From DATJMJ01 sp035508795 (GTDB lineage Bacteria > Actinomycetota > Acidimicrobiia > Acidimicrobiales > Palsa-688), in contig DATJMJ010000068.1 in assembly GCA_035508795.1 (NCBI GenBank), positions 3,126-67,125 on the forward strand: a DNA stretch of 64,000 bases. Direction: 5' to 3'. How positions within the stretch are numbered: the first letter of the stretch is position 1; each line of letters begins with the position of its first letter. A program made the position numbers and the translations under genes. Shown piece after piece: positions 34,625 through 42,447 of this stretch. The notes under the pieces were generated by a model. The model was not told the origin of the DNA, did not search any database, and saw nothing but the letters and a program-made list of their open reading frames with translations.

Positions 34625-35806
34625 TTAACTCGCGGCGGGTGCCTGCAACGGGTGCGGCATGCAGAGCTCGTCGTACTCGGCGATCGCAAGCTGGTCTTTG
34701 GGTACCGAGCATGCCGGGCAATCGGGGTCGCGGTTGAGCCGGAAGGTGCGGAATGTCCCCTCCAGGGCGTCATAAGCGAGGATCCGGCCTGCGAGCGGCT
34801 CGCCGATCCCGAGGAGGACTTTGATCGCCTCCATTGCCTGGACCGAACCGATGATGCCGGGCAGCACCCCGAGGACACCGGCCTCGGCGCACGACGGCGC
34901 GAGCTCGGCAGGAGGGGGCTCGGGCACCTGGCAGCGGTAGCAGGGCCCGTCGTGCGGCAAGTAGACGCTTGCCTGCCCTTCGAAGCGGAAGATGGACCCG
35001 TGGACGACGGGGATGTCGAGCTTCAGCGAAGCGTCGTTGACCAGGTACCTCGTCGGGAAATTGTCCGTGCCGTCCACCACCAGGTCGTAGCCGGCGAAAA
35101 TGTCGAGGATGTTGTCCGCCCCGAGGCGGACGTCGTAGGTCACAACGCTTACGTCGGGGTTGATGCTCGTGAGCGTCTTTTTTGCCGAGTCGACTTTGCG
35201 CTCACCGACGCGGTCGAGGTTGTGAAGGATCTGGCGCTGGAGGTTGGAGGCGTCGACCACGTCCATGTCGACGACGCCGAGAGTGCCCACACCGGCCGCG
35301 GCCAGGTAGAGAGCGGCCGGCGAGCCGAGGCCGCCCGCGCCGAGCAGGAGCACCTTGGACTTGAGCAGCTTGACCTGGCCCTCAACGTCGACCTCGGGGA
35401 GCAACAGGTGGCGCTGGTAGCGGTTGCGTTGTTCGGGGCTGAGCAGCGCCGGCGCCTCCCAGGGGAGGCCTTCGTCCTTCCACCGGTTGAAACCCCCCGC
35501 CATGCTCACCACGTCCTTGTAACCGAGCTGGGCCAATGTGTCGGCCGCGAACGCGCTGCGGGTGCCCCCGGCGCAGTAGACGACGACTGTCCTGTCCTGG
35601 TCGGGCAACTTCCCCCCGACCTGTATCTCGAGGAACCCTCTCGGGATGTGGACGGCGCCCTTGAGCGCCCCCTGCTCGTACTCGTCAGGCTCCCTCACGT
35701 CGAGAGCCACCGCCCCGGAGCGCTCGAGCACCTCGGCGGCCTCCGAGGGGAGCACCTCCCTGATACGCGACTTGGCCCCGGCCAACATCTCCCTGAAACT
35801 CGGCAT
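34625..35806 (-). CDS. moeB: Rhodanese-E1 fusion: sulfur-carrier adenylyltransferase (MoeB/ThiF family)
   Basis: 393 residues. The N-terminal rhodanese domain (about 15-118) has LDVREPDEYEQGA and the active-site loop CAGGTRS with Cys78. The E1-like domain follows: RYQRHLLLPEVDVEGQ, GAGGLGSPAALYL at 156-168, DMDVVDASNLQRQ, DGTDNFPTRYLVND. Two zinc-type Cys pairs, CYRC and CPAC, are kept. It would adenylate and thiolate a small ubiquitin-like sulfur carrier for molybdopterin, thiamine or cysteine synthesis. Domain order is the reverse of the usual MoeZ (E1 then rhodanese). No sulfur-carrier gene is adjacent. First in the minus-strand run leading to nrtR-nadABC. Confidence 0.9.
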   Translation of the reverse strand: MPSFREMLAGAKSRIREVLPSEAAEVLERSGAVALDVREPDEYEQGALKGAVHIPRGFLEIQVGGKLPDQDRTVVVYCAGGTRSAFAADTLAQLGYKDVVSMAGGFNRWKDEGLPWEAPALLSPEQRNRYQRHLLLPEVDVEGQVKLLKSKVLLLGAGGLGSPAALYLAAAGVGTLGVVDMDVVDASNLQRQILHNLDRVGERKVDSAKKTLTSINPDVSVVTYDVRLGADNILDIFAGYDLVVDGTDNFPTRYLVNDASLKLDIPVVHGSIFRFEGQASVYLPHDGPCYRCQVPEPPPAELAPSCAEAGVLGVLPGIIGSVQAMEAIKVLLGIGEPLAGRILAYDALEGTFRTFRLNRDPDCPACSVPKDQLAIAEYDELCMPHPLQAPAAS

Positions 35807-35933
35807 GTCCTTTGAAACCCTATCAGCGGGGCCCGCATTCCCCCTCCGGGCCGCCGCTCTCCGGTGCCGCCCCTACCGGCCCGTACAGCTGCGCTTTCGT
35901 ACAGGGCGACCTGTCCCACTAGCTTTCTCAAAC

Positions 35934-36524
35934 GTGGAGCTCGACGCGGCAGTTTTGCGCCGGCGGATGTGCCGCAGCTTCCAGGACGACGCCGTGAGCG
36001 ACGGAGCTCTCGAGCGTGCGCTGGTGCTCGCGTCTCACGCCCCCTCGGCTGGTAACACGCAGGGCTGGGCTTTCGTCTTGCTCCAGGGCGCCGAGACGGC
36101 CACTTTTTGGGAGCACCAGGCAGAACCGTCCTGGCTCGCCCACCCGAGCCACCCGGGCTTGCTCAACGCCCCTGCCATCGTGCTGCCCCTCGCCAGCAAG
36201 GCAAAGTACGTGGAGCGCTATTCCGAGCCGGACAAATCCTCGCCCGAGACGGTGGAGCGCTGGGCGGTCCCGTACTGGCTCGTGGACACCGCCTTTTCGA
36301 CGATGTTGCTGCTCCTCGGCCTCGCGCAAGAAGGCCTCGGGGCCCTTTTTTTCGCCCTCAGGAAGCCGGCAGGGCCCCTTCTCGCCGCCCTCGGGGTACC
36401 CCCGGGCTGGGAGGTCCTCGGGGCCGTCGCTCTCGGGTGGCCGTCCCCCGACGACGCCCCATCGGGGTCGGCATACCGCCCCCGTCGCCCGCTCGACGAG
36501 GTCGTCCACCGAGGGCACTGGTAG
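35934..36524 (+). CDS. Nitroreductase family protein
   Basis: 196 residues from GTG 35934 (MELDAAVLRRRMCRSFQ). The longer in-frame start runs through the divergent moeB 5' end, so the short one is chosen. FMN-binding nitroreductase pattern: LRRRMCRSFQDDAV, HAPSAGNTQGWAFVLL, GLAQEGLGALFF and the closing VLGAVALGWPSPDD. Reduces a small substrate with NAD(P)H; substrate unknown. This subgroup is common in actinobacteria and distinct from the C-terminal domain of FbiB. Divergent from moeB (127 bases) and 10 bases before the next membrane gene. Confidence 0.82.
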   Translation: MELDAAVLRRRMCRSFQDDAVSDGALERALVLASHAPSAGNTQGWAFVLLQGAETATFWEHQAEPSWLAHPSHPGLLNAPAIVLPLASKAKYVERYSEPDKSSPETVERWAVPYWLVDTAFSTMLLLLGLAQEGLGALFFALRKPAGPLLAALGVPPGWEVLGAVALGWPSPDDAPSGSAYRPRRPLDEVVHRGHW

Positions 36525-36534
36525 GCCGCCCCTG

Positions 36535-38307
36535 ATGGGGCTCGTGACCGTGCGCACCCCGACGGCGCCGGCTGCGGCTCTGGCGCCCGCGTTGGCGCCG
36601 GCTGCGGCGCCGGGCGCCGCCCGATTGCCCGGCGGCTTGGGCCCGGCTTTGGTAGCGGCGGCTGCGGCCTTGGTCTGTTACTTCGCAGGCTGGCGAGGGA
36701 CGGATTGGGCCGCCGAGCTCTACCGCGCCGGTGAGGTCGCACGCCACGGGCTCACCGTGTGGGACCCCGGTTGGTACGGAGGCACCCTCCCGCTGGCTTA
36801 TAGCTTGCTGTTGCCGCCGGCAGGTGCCCTGTTCGGGCTTTGGCCGCTCACGGTCGTATCGGCAGCTGCCGCCGCTTTTTGCTTCGACCGCCTCATCTCC
36901 CCCAAGCGGGGATGGCCGCCGCTGGCCAGCTGGTACTTCGCCGTTTCGACAGTCATCGCTGTGGCGATCGGGCAACTACCGACACTGGCCGGCGAGGCGC
37001 TCGCTCTCGGGTGCATCCTGTGCGCGGTACCGGGAGGACGGCCAAACCGCCGGGGGGCGAGGCGCTTGGCCGCTTGCGCGCTCGGCCTGGGCGCCGCGTT
37101 GACGACCCCGGTCGCCGGGGCTTTCCTCGCCATCAGTTTCGCCGCCTGGGGCCTCGTCGACCTAGCTACCCCAGGACGCAGGCACGGGGGCGCCCACAAG
37201 TTGCTGGCGGCCACTGCCCTGTTGGCTGCAACCGTTTTTTTGCCTTTGGTTTTTGGCCAGGCCGGTTATTTTCCCTTCCCTTACGGCGACTTGCTGGCGG
37301 TGCTCGGTGTCTGTACCTACCTGGCGCTTCCGTGGGTGCCAAAGACCGTGCGAGCAGGGGCGGTCCTTTACGCCTTGGCCACCCTCGCCGTGTTCGTGGT
37401 ACCGAACGACCTCGGCGATAACGACGCCCGGTTTGCCGCCTATATAGGCGTCCCGCTCGTCATCTTCTACCTCCCGGCCGCCTGCAGGATGCTAAGAGCG
37501 GAACTTGTCTCGAGGGACCTTCCCGCGTTGGTGAGCCGTGGTCTTGGCGTCCTCGCCCTGGCATCGTCCGTGCTGTGGGAATGGTCCCCGATCGCCGAGG
37601 CCGTCCAAGGGACCGTGACCGGCCCGGCCAGCCTCCTTTCCTTCTACCGGCCGGTCCTCGAGGAACTGGGCAACCTGAGCAACGGGCTGCCGACCCGGGT
37701 GGAGGTCCCACCCTTGGCAGGCCATTGGGAAGCCGTGTACATCGCACCTGAGTTCCCATTGGCTCGCGGATGGGAACGACAACTGGACATGGCTTACAAC
37801 CCGCTGTTCTACCAGGCCGGGCCCCTACCCGGCCGCGCCTACAAGCAATGGCTCGTGGCCGACGGCGTTTCCTATGTTGCGCTGGCCAATGCCCGCCTGG
37901 ATTATGCCGCCGAGAGCGAAGCCAAGCTGCTCCACGAGGGGGATGTGCCTGGTCTTGTACCGGTATGGCGGGACCCCAAGTGGGAGCTGTGGCGCGTCGA
38001 GGGCCCCGGGGCCGAGGTCACTGCTTTAGCCCGGTGGCCCGCCGTCGTGACCTCGCTGGCTCCGGACAGGGTCGTCGTCCGCTTTTACAAACCCGGAGCG
38101 AGCATTTTGAAGATCCGTTGGGCAAATGAGTGGTCGCTCGGCACCAGTGAGGCGAGTTGGGTATGCGCCGGGCCTTCGGGCGGGGGCTGGACCGAGGTGA
38201 GCGCGTCGAAGGCAGGCAACGTCGTGCTCACAATTTCCCTCTTCGGACCGGACCATGGCACCCAATGCCCGTCGCCGGCCAGGCCGGCCCACGTACCATC
38301 GCGATAG
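36535..38307 (+). CDS. Multi-pass membrane protein, GT-C-like
   Basis: 590 residues from ATG 36535, with GTG 36544 as an alternative. The N-terminus is an Ala/Pro repeat (APALAPAAAPG). About 10-12 helices fill residues 40-380, beginning GPALVAAAAALVCYF, then a loop RGTDWAAELYRAGEVARHG followed by WDPGWYGGTLPLAYS, which resembles the first outer loop of polyprenol-dependent glycosyltransferases. The C-terminal ~210 residues are extracytoplasmic and aromatic (FPLARGWERQLD, KWELWRVEG, ILKIRWANEWSLG). Relationship to GT-C enzymes is by appearance only. Same-strand run with the AI-2E permease 17 bases downstream. Confidence 0.7.
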   Translation: MGLVTVRTPTAPAAALAPALAPAAAPGAARLPGGLGPALVAAAAALVCYFAGWRGTDWAAELYRAGEVARHGLTVWDPGWYGGTLPLAYSLLLPPAGALFGLWPLTVVSAAAAAFCFDRLISPKRGWPPLASWYFAVSTVIAVAIGQLPTLAGEALALGCILCAVPGGRPNRRGARRLAACALGLGAALTTPVAGAFLAISFAAWGLVDLATPGRRHGGAHKLLAATALLAATVFLPLVFGQAGYFPFPYGDLLAVLGVCTYLALPWVPKTVRAGAVLYALATLAVFVVPNDLGDNDARFAAYIGVPLVIFYLPAACRMLRAELVSRDLPALVSRGLGVLALASSVLWEWSPIAEAVQGTVTGPASLLSFYRPVLEELGNLSNGLPTRVEVPPLAGHWEAVYIAPEFPLARGWERQLDMAYNPLFYQAGPLPGRAYKQWLVADGVSYVALANARLDYAAESEAKLLHEGDVPGLVPVWRDPKWELWRVEGPGAEVTALARWPAVVTSLAPDRVVVRFYKPGASILKIRWANEWSLGTSEASWVCAGPSGGGWTEVSASKAGNVVLTISLFGPDHGTQCPSPARPAHVPSR

Positions 38308-38324
38308 TGGGCACCCGGTGAGCA

Positions 38325-39488
38325 ATGGCTGACAGACCTGTGAGAGAGCGGACGGCACTTCGCGAGCCGGCCGCAGAAACCGCCATCACCCCCGAGCTGC
38401 CCGGGCGCGGGCCGGGCGAAGACCGTGCCAGGCAGCGGGCCGCTCGGCGCCTCGGCCGCCCTTTCGACCGCCAGAGCCCCTTCCTCGTCGGTTTCATCGC
38501 CACCATAGGCGCACTAATAGCGTTGGGGCTCGGGGCGGTCGTTTATTCCGTCAGGAACACCCTGGTGCTCGTGTTCCTCGCCCTTTTCATCGCCGTCGGC
38601 CTCGAACCTGTTGTGGCCTTCGGGACGCGTCACCGCCTGAAGCGATGGGTTTCGGTACTCCTGGTCGTCGCAGCGGCGATGGGCGTCGTGGCGGCCTTCG
38701 TCTACTCGGCGATCTCGCCCATCCAGACTGAAATAAACCAGCTCTCCAAATCGATCCCGAAGTGGCGGAGCGAGATCGGCTCGGGAAAGGGCACGGTCGG
38801 CCACCTCGCAAAGCAACTTCACCTCAGCTATTACATAAGCGGTTCGGGGACGGGGACCCTCGCCAAGGGCCTGGCAACAGGAGCTCTCGGTGCAGGGGAA
38901 AAGGTGCTTACCGCGGTCAGTTCCACCTTCGTCGTTATTATCCTGACCGTCTATTTCCTCGCAGCCCTCCCCGCTATAAAAAGGTTTTTTGTCCACCTCG
39001 TCCCCCGCAGCAGGCGTGAGCGGTTCGGCCTCCTGCTCGACGACGTTCTCGTGGGAGTGGGCGGCTACTTGCTCGGCAACCTGTTCACTTCGCTCGTCGC
39101 AGGTGTCGGGACATTGGTCTGGGCCGAGATTTTCGGCATACCGTACGCCATCTTGCTCGCGTTGGTAGTGGCCTTGTTCGACTTGATACCGGTCGTGGGC
39201 TCAACCGTCGCCGGGGTGATCGTTAGCCTCGTGGCAATTTCGGTCTCTCTGCCCGTAGCAGTGGCGACCGCTGCCTTTTATGTGATTTACCGGGTCGTCG
39301 AAGACTACATGCTCGTGCCGCGCGTTATGCGCCACACGGTCAACGTGTCTCCCGTCGTCACCGTCCTCGCCGTGCTCATGGGCGCCGCATTGCTCGGGAT
39401 AATCGGCGCGCTCGTTGCAATCCCCGTAGCAGCTGGGATCAAGCTCGTATTGGAGCAAAGCGTCTTCCCCCGCCTCGACAACAATTGA
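38325..39488 (+). CDS. AI-2E family transporter (PerM-like)
   Basis: 387 residues, ATG 38325. Seven or eight helices in the AI-2E/PF01594 layout: paired N-terminal helices (GFIATIGALIALGLGAVVY, LVFLALFIAVGLEPVV), a middle soluble stretch containing GSGKGTVG (short, with no nucleotide-binding context), then a C-terminal block with VVALFDLIPVVGSTVAGVIV and VEDYMLVPRVM, the family signature. Such permeases move small solutes or ions; AI-2 export is shown only for a few. Substrate unknown. Hydrophilic ~45-residue N-terminal tail. Confidence 0.88.
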   Translation: MADRPVRERTALREPAAETAITPELPGRGPGEDRARQRAARRLGRPFDRQSPFLVGFIATIGALIALGLGAVVYSVRNTLVLVFLALFIAVGLEPVVAFGTRHRLKRWVSVLLVVAAAMGVVAAFVYSAISPIQTEINQLSKSIPKWRSEIGSGKGTVGHLAKQLHLSYYISGSGTGTLAKGLATGALGAGEKVLTAVSSTFVVIILTVYFLAALPAIKRFFVHLVPRSRRERFGLLLDDVLVGVGGYLLGNLFTSLVAGVGTLVWAEIFGIPYAILLALVVALFDLIPVVGSTVAGVIVSLVAISVSLPVAVATAAFYVIYRVVEDYMLVPRVMRHTVNVSPVVTVLAVLMGAALLGIIGALVAIPVAAGIKLVLEQSVFPRLDNN

Positions 39489-39498
39489 GCCGCCTGTC

Positions 39499-40464
39499 GT
39501 GACGCCCTCGCCTGACGTGGCCCCCCGAGACAGCATTGCCCGCAGAGACGACGCGGCCAGCAGCGGCAGGACCTACATGGACATCGCCTTCAAGGACATC
39601 ATGCAGCTCGAGGCCCACGGCCCGGATACTTACGTCGGAACCGGGCCCCGCTACCCGTGGGACGGGCTTTACGGTGGGCAAGTCGTCGCGCAGGCCCTCT
39701 GCGCGGCAAAGCTCACTGTAAAAGCCGGCTACCTCCCCCACTCTCTGCACGCCAATTTTCTCCGGATGGGTGACGCCTCCGAACCGGTCCGCTACGAGGT
39801 CGAGCGCCTCCGCGACGGCGCCAGCTTTTTCGCCCGCCAGGTCGTGGCCCGCCAGTCGACAGGGGCAATATTGAACATGTCGGCGACCTTCCGCCTCCTG
39901 GCTCCTCCGACGATGGACGTCCAGGTGGCGGTGGCCCCCGATACCGCTGGGCCCGGGGAGGGCCAACAGGTCAGCTGGAGCCGCCTCTTTGACATGCGTG
40001 CCGTGGCGCCGCCCACCAAGGTGCCCGGCGACAGCGACAATCGCACAGGCACCGGCAACGACGGCCGCGGTGGCGGTGGCCGTGGCCGCGGCCGCGAGCG
40101 AGACCGCGACCGCGAGCAAACAGCATGCAGCTGGTTCAGGCTTTTGGAGGATCTCGGCGACGACCCAACGGGCCACGCGGCTGCACTTGCCTTCATCTCC
40201 GACAGCGGCCCCGCACGGCTCGTGTCCGAGCTGCACGAAACTTCCTGCAAACCGGACGTCCCCTGGCGCCCGTTGAGCCTTGACCACGCCATTTGGTACC
40301 ACAGGCCCTTTCGCTCCGACGAGTGGCTGCTGCTCCAAACCTTCGGCGCCTCCCTGTACAACTCGAGCGGCCTGGCAACTGGGCGGGTTTTCTCACAGGA
40401 CGGTGCTCTGGTGGCCAGCATCGCCCAAGAAGTCTTGTTGCGTCAGCCTCGCGGCGACACGTGA
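39499..40464 (+). CDS. tesB: Acyl-CoA thioesterase II (TesB family) with a low-complexity insert
   Basis: 321 residues. Double hot-dog fold: first half GPRYPWDGLYGGQVVAQAL and HSLHANFLRMG; second half SLDHAIWYHRPFRSDEW with the catalytic Asp, and ASIAQEVLLRQ. Hydrolyses acyl-CoA thioesters in the cytosol. Between the two hot dogs (about residues 177-208) is an insert of Asp/Asn/Gly/Arg with RGRGRERDRDRE, encoded by short DNA repeats around 40030-40120; ordinary TesB proteins have only a short linker there. Ends GTGA overlapping the lipoprotein start. Confidence 0.9.
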   Translation: MTPSPDVAPRDSIARRDDAASSGRTYMDIAFKDIMQLEAHGPDTYVGTGPRYPWDGLYGGQVVAQALCAAKLTVKAGYLPHSLHANFLRMGDASEPVRYEVERLRDGASFFARQVVARQSTGAILNMSATFRLLAPPTMDVQVAVAPDTAGPGEGQQVSWSRLFDMRAVAPPTKVPGDSDNRTGTGNDGRGGGGRGRGRERDRDREQTACSWFRLLEDLGDDPTGHAAALAFISDSGPARLVSELHETSCKPDVPWRPLSLDHAIWYHRPFRSDEWLLLQTFGASLYNSSGLATGRVFSQDGALVASIAQEVLLRQPRGDT

Positions 40465-40952
40465 GGCACTCCCGCAAGCTCCTGCGCTATTGCGCATGCG
40501 CTCTCTCGCTCGGTGGCTTGGCCGGCTGCTCCACCGCCCCGGGACTTAGCGGCGGGGCGGCCGTGACCACTGTGGCGAGCGCGGGGCACGCCACTGTCGA
40601 TGTCGGAGAGATCGCCGGGATCGGCAAGGTCCTGGTCACCTCGTCAGGCGTCACCTTGTACTTGCTCACGTCGGATCCCTCGGGGGGGACTGGGTGCACC
40701 GGCTCCTGCGCGGTCGTTTGGCCACCGTTCGAGGTGCATGGCCGGCTCAAGGCAGGTCCAGGCGTAGACGTGTCCCTACTGTCGAGCTTCGAACGCCCCG
40801 GAGGTGCAAAACAGGTGCGCTACGACGGCCATGCGCTCTACACCTTCGAGCAGGACACCGGCCCGGGGATGGACCGGGGCCAGGGCGTGGAAACCTATGG
40901 TGGCACCTGGTGGATGGTCTCGCCCACCGGCCGCGCCGTCACGGGGCACTGA
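40461..40952 (+). CDS. Lipoprotein of the COG4315 type
   Basis: 163 residues from GTG 40461, sharing GTGA with the tesB stop. Signal peptide RHSRKLLRYCACALSLGG and lipobox LAGC near residue 22. The mature part has two copies of the family's Y-aromatic motif: VTLYLLTSDPSGGTGC and HALYTFEQDTGPG, with CTGSCAVVWPPF between, as in 'predicted lipoprotein with conserved Yx(FWY)xxD motif'. Outward-facing, function unknown. Tandem 17-bp repeats begin six bases after the stop. Confidence 0.85.
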   Translation: MRHSRKLLRYCACALSLGGLAGCSTAPGLSGGAAVTTVASAGHATVDVGEIAGIGKVLVTSSGVTLYLLTSDPSGGTGCTGSCAVVWPPFEVHGRLKAGPGVDVSLLSSFERPGGAKQVRYDGHALYTFEQDTGPGMDRGQGVETYGGTWWMVSPTGRAVTGH

Positions 40953-40957
40953 CCGGG

Positions 40958-41025
40958 CCTGACGGCTGGCCGCGCCTGACGGCTGGGCGCGCCTTACGGC
41001 TGGCCGGGCTTCACGGTGCGCCGGG
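40958..41025. repeat. 17-bp tandem repeat, four copies, just after the lipoprotein gene
   Basis: Units at 40958-40974, 40975-40991, 40992-41008 and 41009-41025, consensus CCTGACGGCTGGCCGCG; the fourth is more degenerate. It begins five bases after the stop codon. The rest of the 520-base spacer to 41473 holds another repeat (41193-41311) and no convincing gene; long open frames there are low-complexity GC artefacts. Confidence 0.8.
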
Positions 41026-41192
41026 CCTCCTACTGGTCCCGTCGCCTCGCATCCGCTGCGCGCTGCGTCTCCCGGCGCGCCACAGCCCCGGCGCTTTGCA
41101 TCCTCCCTACTCGTCCACACGCTCCCCAGCCGGCAGCCCTCACCCAGGTGCCACACAGCGGCCACCCCCAGATCCCCCGCACCTCGACGCGG

Positions 41193-41311
41193 TCTGGTCG
41201 CGCTCGGAAGCTCCGGTCGCGGTTCGTCTGAAGAAATCGGCACGGATCGCGACCGAAGTGCTCGAGCGCGACCAAAGTGCTCGAGCGCGACCAGACGCGC
41301 TCAGGCGCGAC
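41193..41311. repeat. Intergenic element: inverted repeat plus 19-bp tandem units
   Basis: TCTGGTCGCGCTC near 41193 is inverted as GAGCGCGACCAGA near 41283. Inside are tandem units at 41254-41272, 41273-41291 and 41292-41311, consensus CAAAGTGCTCGAGCGCGAC. The same unit occurs once at 17601-17619. The match, including CAAAGTGCTC and GCGCGACCAGA/GCGCGACCAGAG, marks a dispersed element rather than random GC. Confidence 0.7.
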
Positions 41312-41472
41312 CTGTGTGCCGGCGGCGCGGCCAGACGCACGCCTCAGCGCCTGGACCAGGACCTCCAGCCGGCCAAACCTAGCCCCAAAGACCCGAACAG
41401 GTCGTCGCTGCGACGCTCGAGGTACTAGCGGCCGCGGCCTGACGTACGGGCAGGCGCTTGTACATTGGCTGA

Positions 41473-41892
41473 GTGGACGTCGCGCCCAACTCGCTCGCTG
41501 GTGTCGCCGTGCCGGTCGCGACCAACGATCGCGAGGTCCGTACCTTTGGTGCGGCTGACCGCTTTGCCCGACGCGTGCTCCGAGTCCGGCAGCCCGACGG
41601 GGATGCCGAGGTCCACAACATCTTCAGCTCTTCGATCGCCCTGTCCGCGACGCGCTGCTTGTTGAGCTACATCATCCTGCCGGTCCTGGCGCCCTGGATC
41701 GGCGCTGTGCCGGTCATCGGGCCGGCAATAGGGATCCCCGTGGGGTTGGTGGCGCTCGTCTTCGACGTACGAGCTATCAAGCGCTTTTTTGTGGCTGATC
41801 ATCGCTGGAGATGGGTCGCAGCACTGCTATACGTGGTGGTAATGGCGATGGTGACGGCATTGGTCGTCCGCGACATCCTCCGGCTCTCCTGA
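41473..41892 (+). CDS. Small membrane protein, unknown family
   Basis: 139 residues, GTG 41473. Hydrophilic first half (MDVAPNSLAGVAVPVATND, RFARRVLRVRQPDGD), then three hydrophobic segments: LLSYIILPVLAPWIGAVP, GPAIGIPVGLVALVF, and VAALLYVVVMAMVTALVV. A basic FDVRAIKRFFVADHRWRW loop lies between the second and third. Clean codon bias against noisy flanking spacers supports coding. Function unknown. Confidence 0.72.
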   Translation: MDVAPNSLAGVAVPVATNDREVRTFGAADRFARRVLRVRQPDGDAEVHNIFSSSIALSATRCLLSYIILPVLAPWIGAVPVIGPAIGIPVGLVALVFDVRAIKRFFVADHRWRWVAALLYVVVMAMVTALVVRDILRLS

Positions 41893-42033
41893 GCGCCCCA
41901 AAGCACCCTGGCCCAGTCCTCGCCCTAGCTCGCTCCTCCACCGGCGCCCCGCGCCTCCCGCCGAAGCCCGCGCCTCCCACCCGGCACTCCTCGCCCCGGC
42001 CTCCCGTGCGTGCTCCTCGGGCCCCTTCCGTGC

Positions 42034-42125
42034 GTGCTCCCCGGTCCCCCGCGCACCCCGGGCCCCGCCCGTGCTCCCCGGTCCCCCGCGCACCCCGGGC
42101 CCCGCCCGTGCCCCCGGGCCCCCAA
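42034..42125. repeat. 37-bp GC-rich tandem repeat
   Basis: Copies at 42034-42070 and 42071-42107, starting GTGCTCCCCGGTCCCCC, followed by a truncated third copy; a degenerate copy lies just upstream near 42008-42033. The spacer 41893-42195 has no convincing gene; open frames here translate to Pro/Arg/Ala repeats. No spacer-like variable segments, so it is not a CRISPR. Confidence 0.75.
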
Positions 42126-42195
42126 GCGCACCGGGGCTCCCGTCCTCACACACCCGAGTTGTCCATGCCCCCAATCGCTCAAGGAGGTTTGGCAA

Positions 42196-42222
42196 GTGTC
42201 GAAGATGAGGAAGGAGAAATAG
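42196..42222 (+). CDS. Possible 8-residue leader peptide
   Basis: GTG at 42196 has a perfect AAGGAGG eight bases upstream (42181-42187). It encodes MSKMRKEK then TAG. The stop overlaps the ribosome site of the next frame (AGGAG at 42221-42225). Ribosomes ending here would cover the downstream site, so it may act as a coupling leader. Too short to judge by composition. Confidence 0.35.
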   Translation: MSKMRKEK

Positions 42223-42231
42223 GAGAATTCG

Positions 42232-42447
42232 ATGAAGCTCATGGTGCCGGCCATCAAGCCGGCGGGCGCAGGCCCTGACCGCCAGGACGGCTCACAAGAG
42301 ACCGTCGAGCTCCTGCAAGCGATCGACGCCTTGCTGGCAGAGGCGTCGGGTGCAGTTGGCAGCTCCGCTGGGACTGACGCCTCGCTCGGGAACGTCGGTA
42401 AGGGCGCTCCTAGCTCTGGTACCCGGGCACAGGAGCGAGCCCGCTGA
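42232..42447 (+). CDS. Small hypothetical protein after a leader-like peptide
   Basis: 71 residues, ATG 42232 with AGGAG six bases upstream. Begins MKLMVPAIKPAGAGPDRQD, then an acidic helix SQETVELLQAIDALLAE, then Gly/Ser/Ala-rich tail. No helix long enough to span membrane, no Cys. The final 38 bases overlap the converging lipoprotein gene. Support is the strong ribosome site and helix; a spurious frame is possible. The size and the leader in front recall peptide-precursor loci, but no modifying enzyme is nearby. Confidence 0.45.
   Translation: MKLMVPAIKPAGAGPDRQDGSQETVELLQAIDALLAEASGAVGSSAGTDASLGNVGKGAPSSGTRAQERAR

Noticed and set aside
35934..36524. Nitroreductase as the missing FbiB C-terminal domain
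   Set aside because: Its opening and substrate-side motifs match general nitroreductases, and it is far from cofE and next to unrelated genes.
38782..38805. GSGKGTVG in the AI-2E permease as a nucleotide-binding loop
   Set aside because: It lacks the surrounding Walker strand and Asp; it lies in the soluble loop of a known permease fold.
42034..42125. Tandem repeats considered as a CRISPR array
   Set aside because: Units are directly adjacent with no unique spacers, and no cas gene is present.
41811..42278. 155-codon plus-strand frame across the 37-bp repeats
   Set aside because: Its product is Pro/Arg/Ala repeats produced by GC-rich DNA, and its start overlaps another gene.
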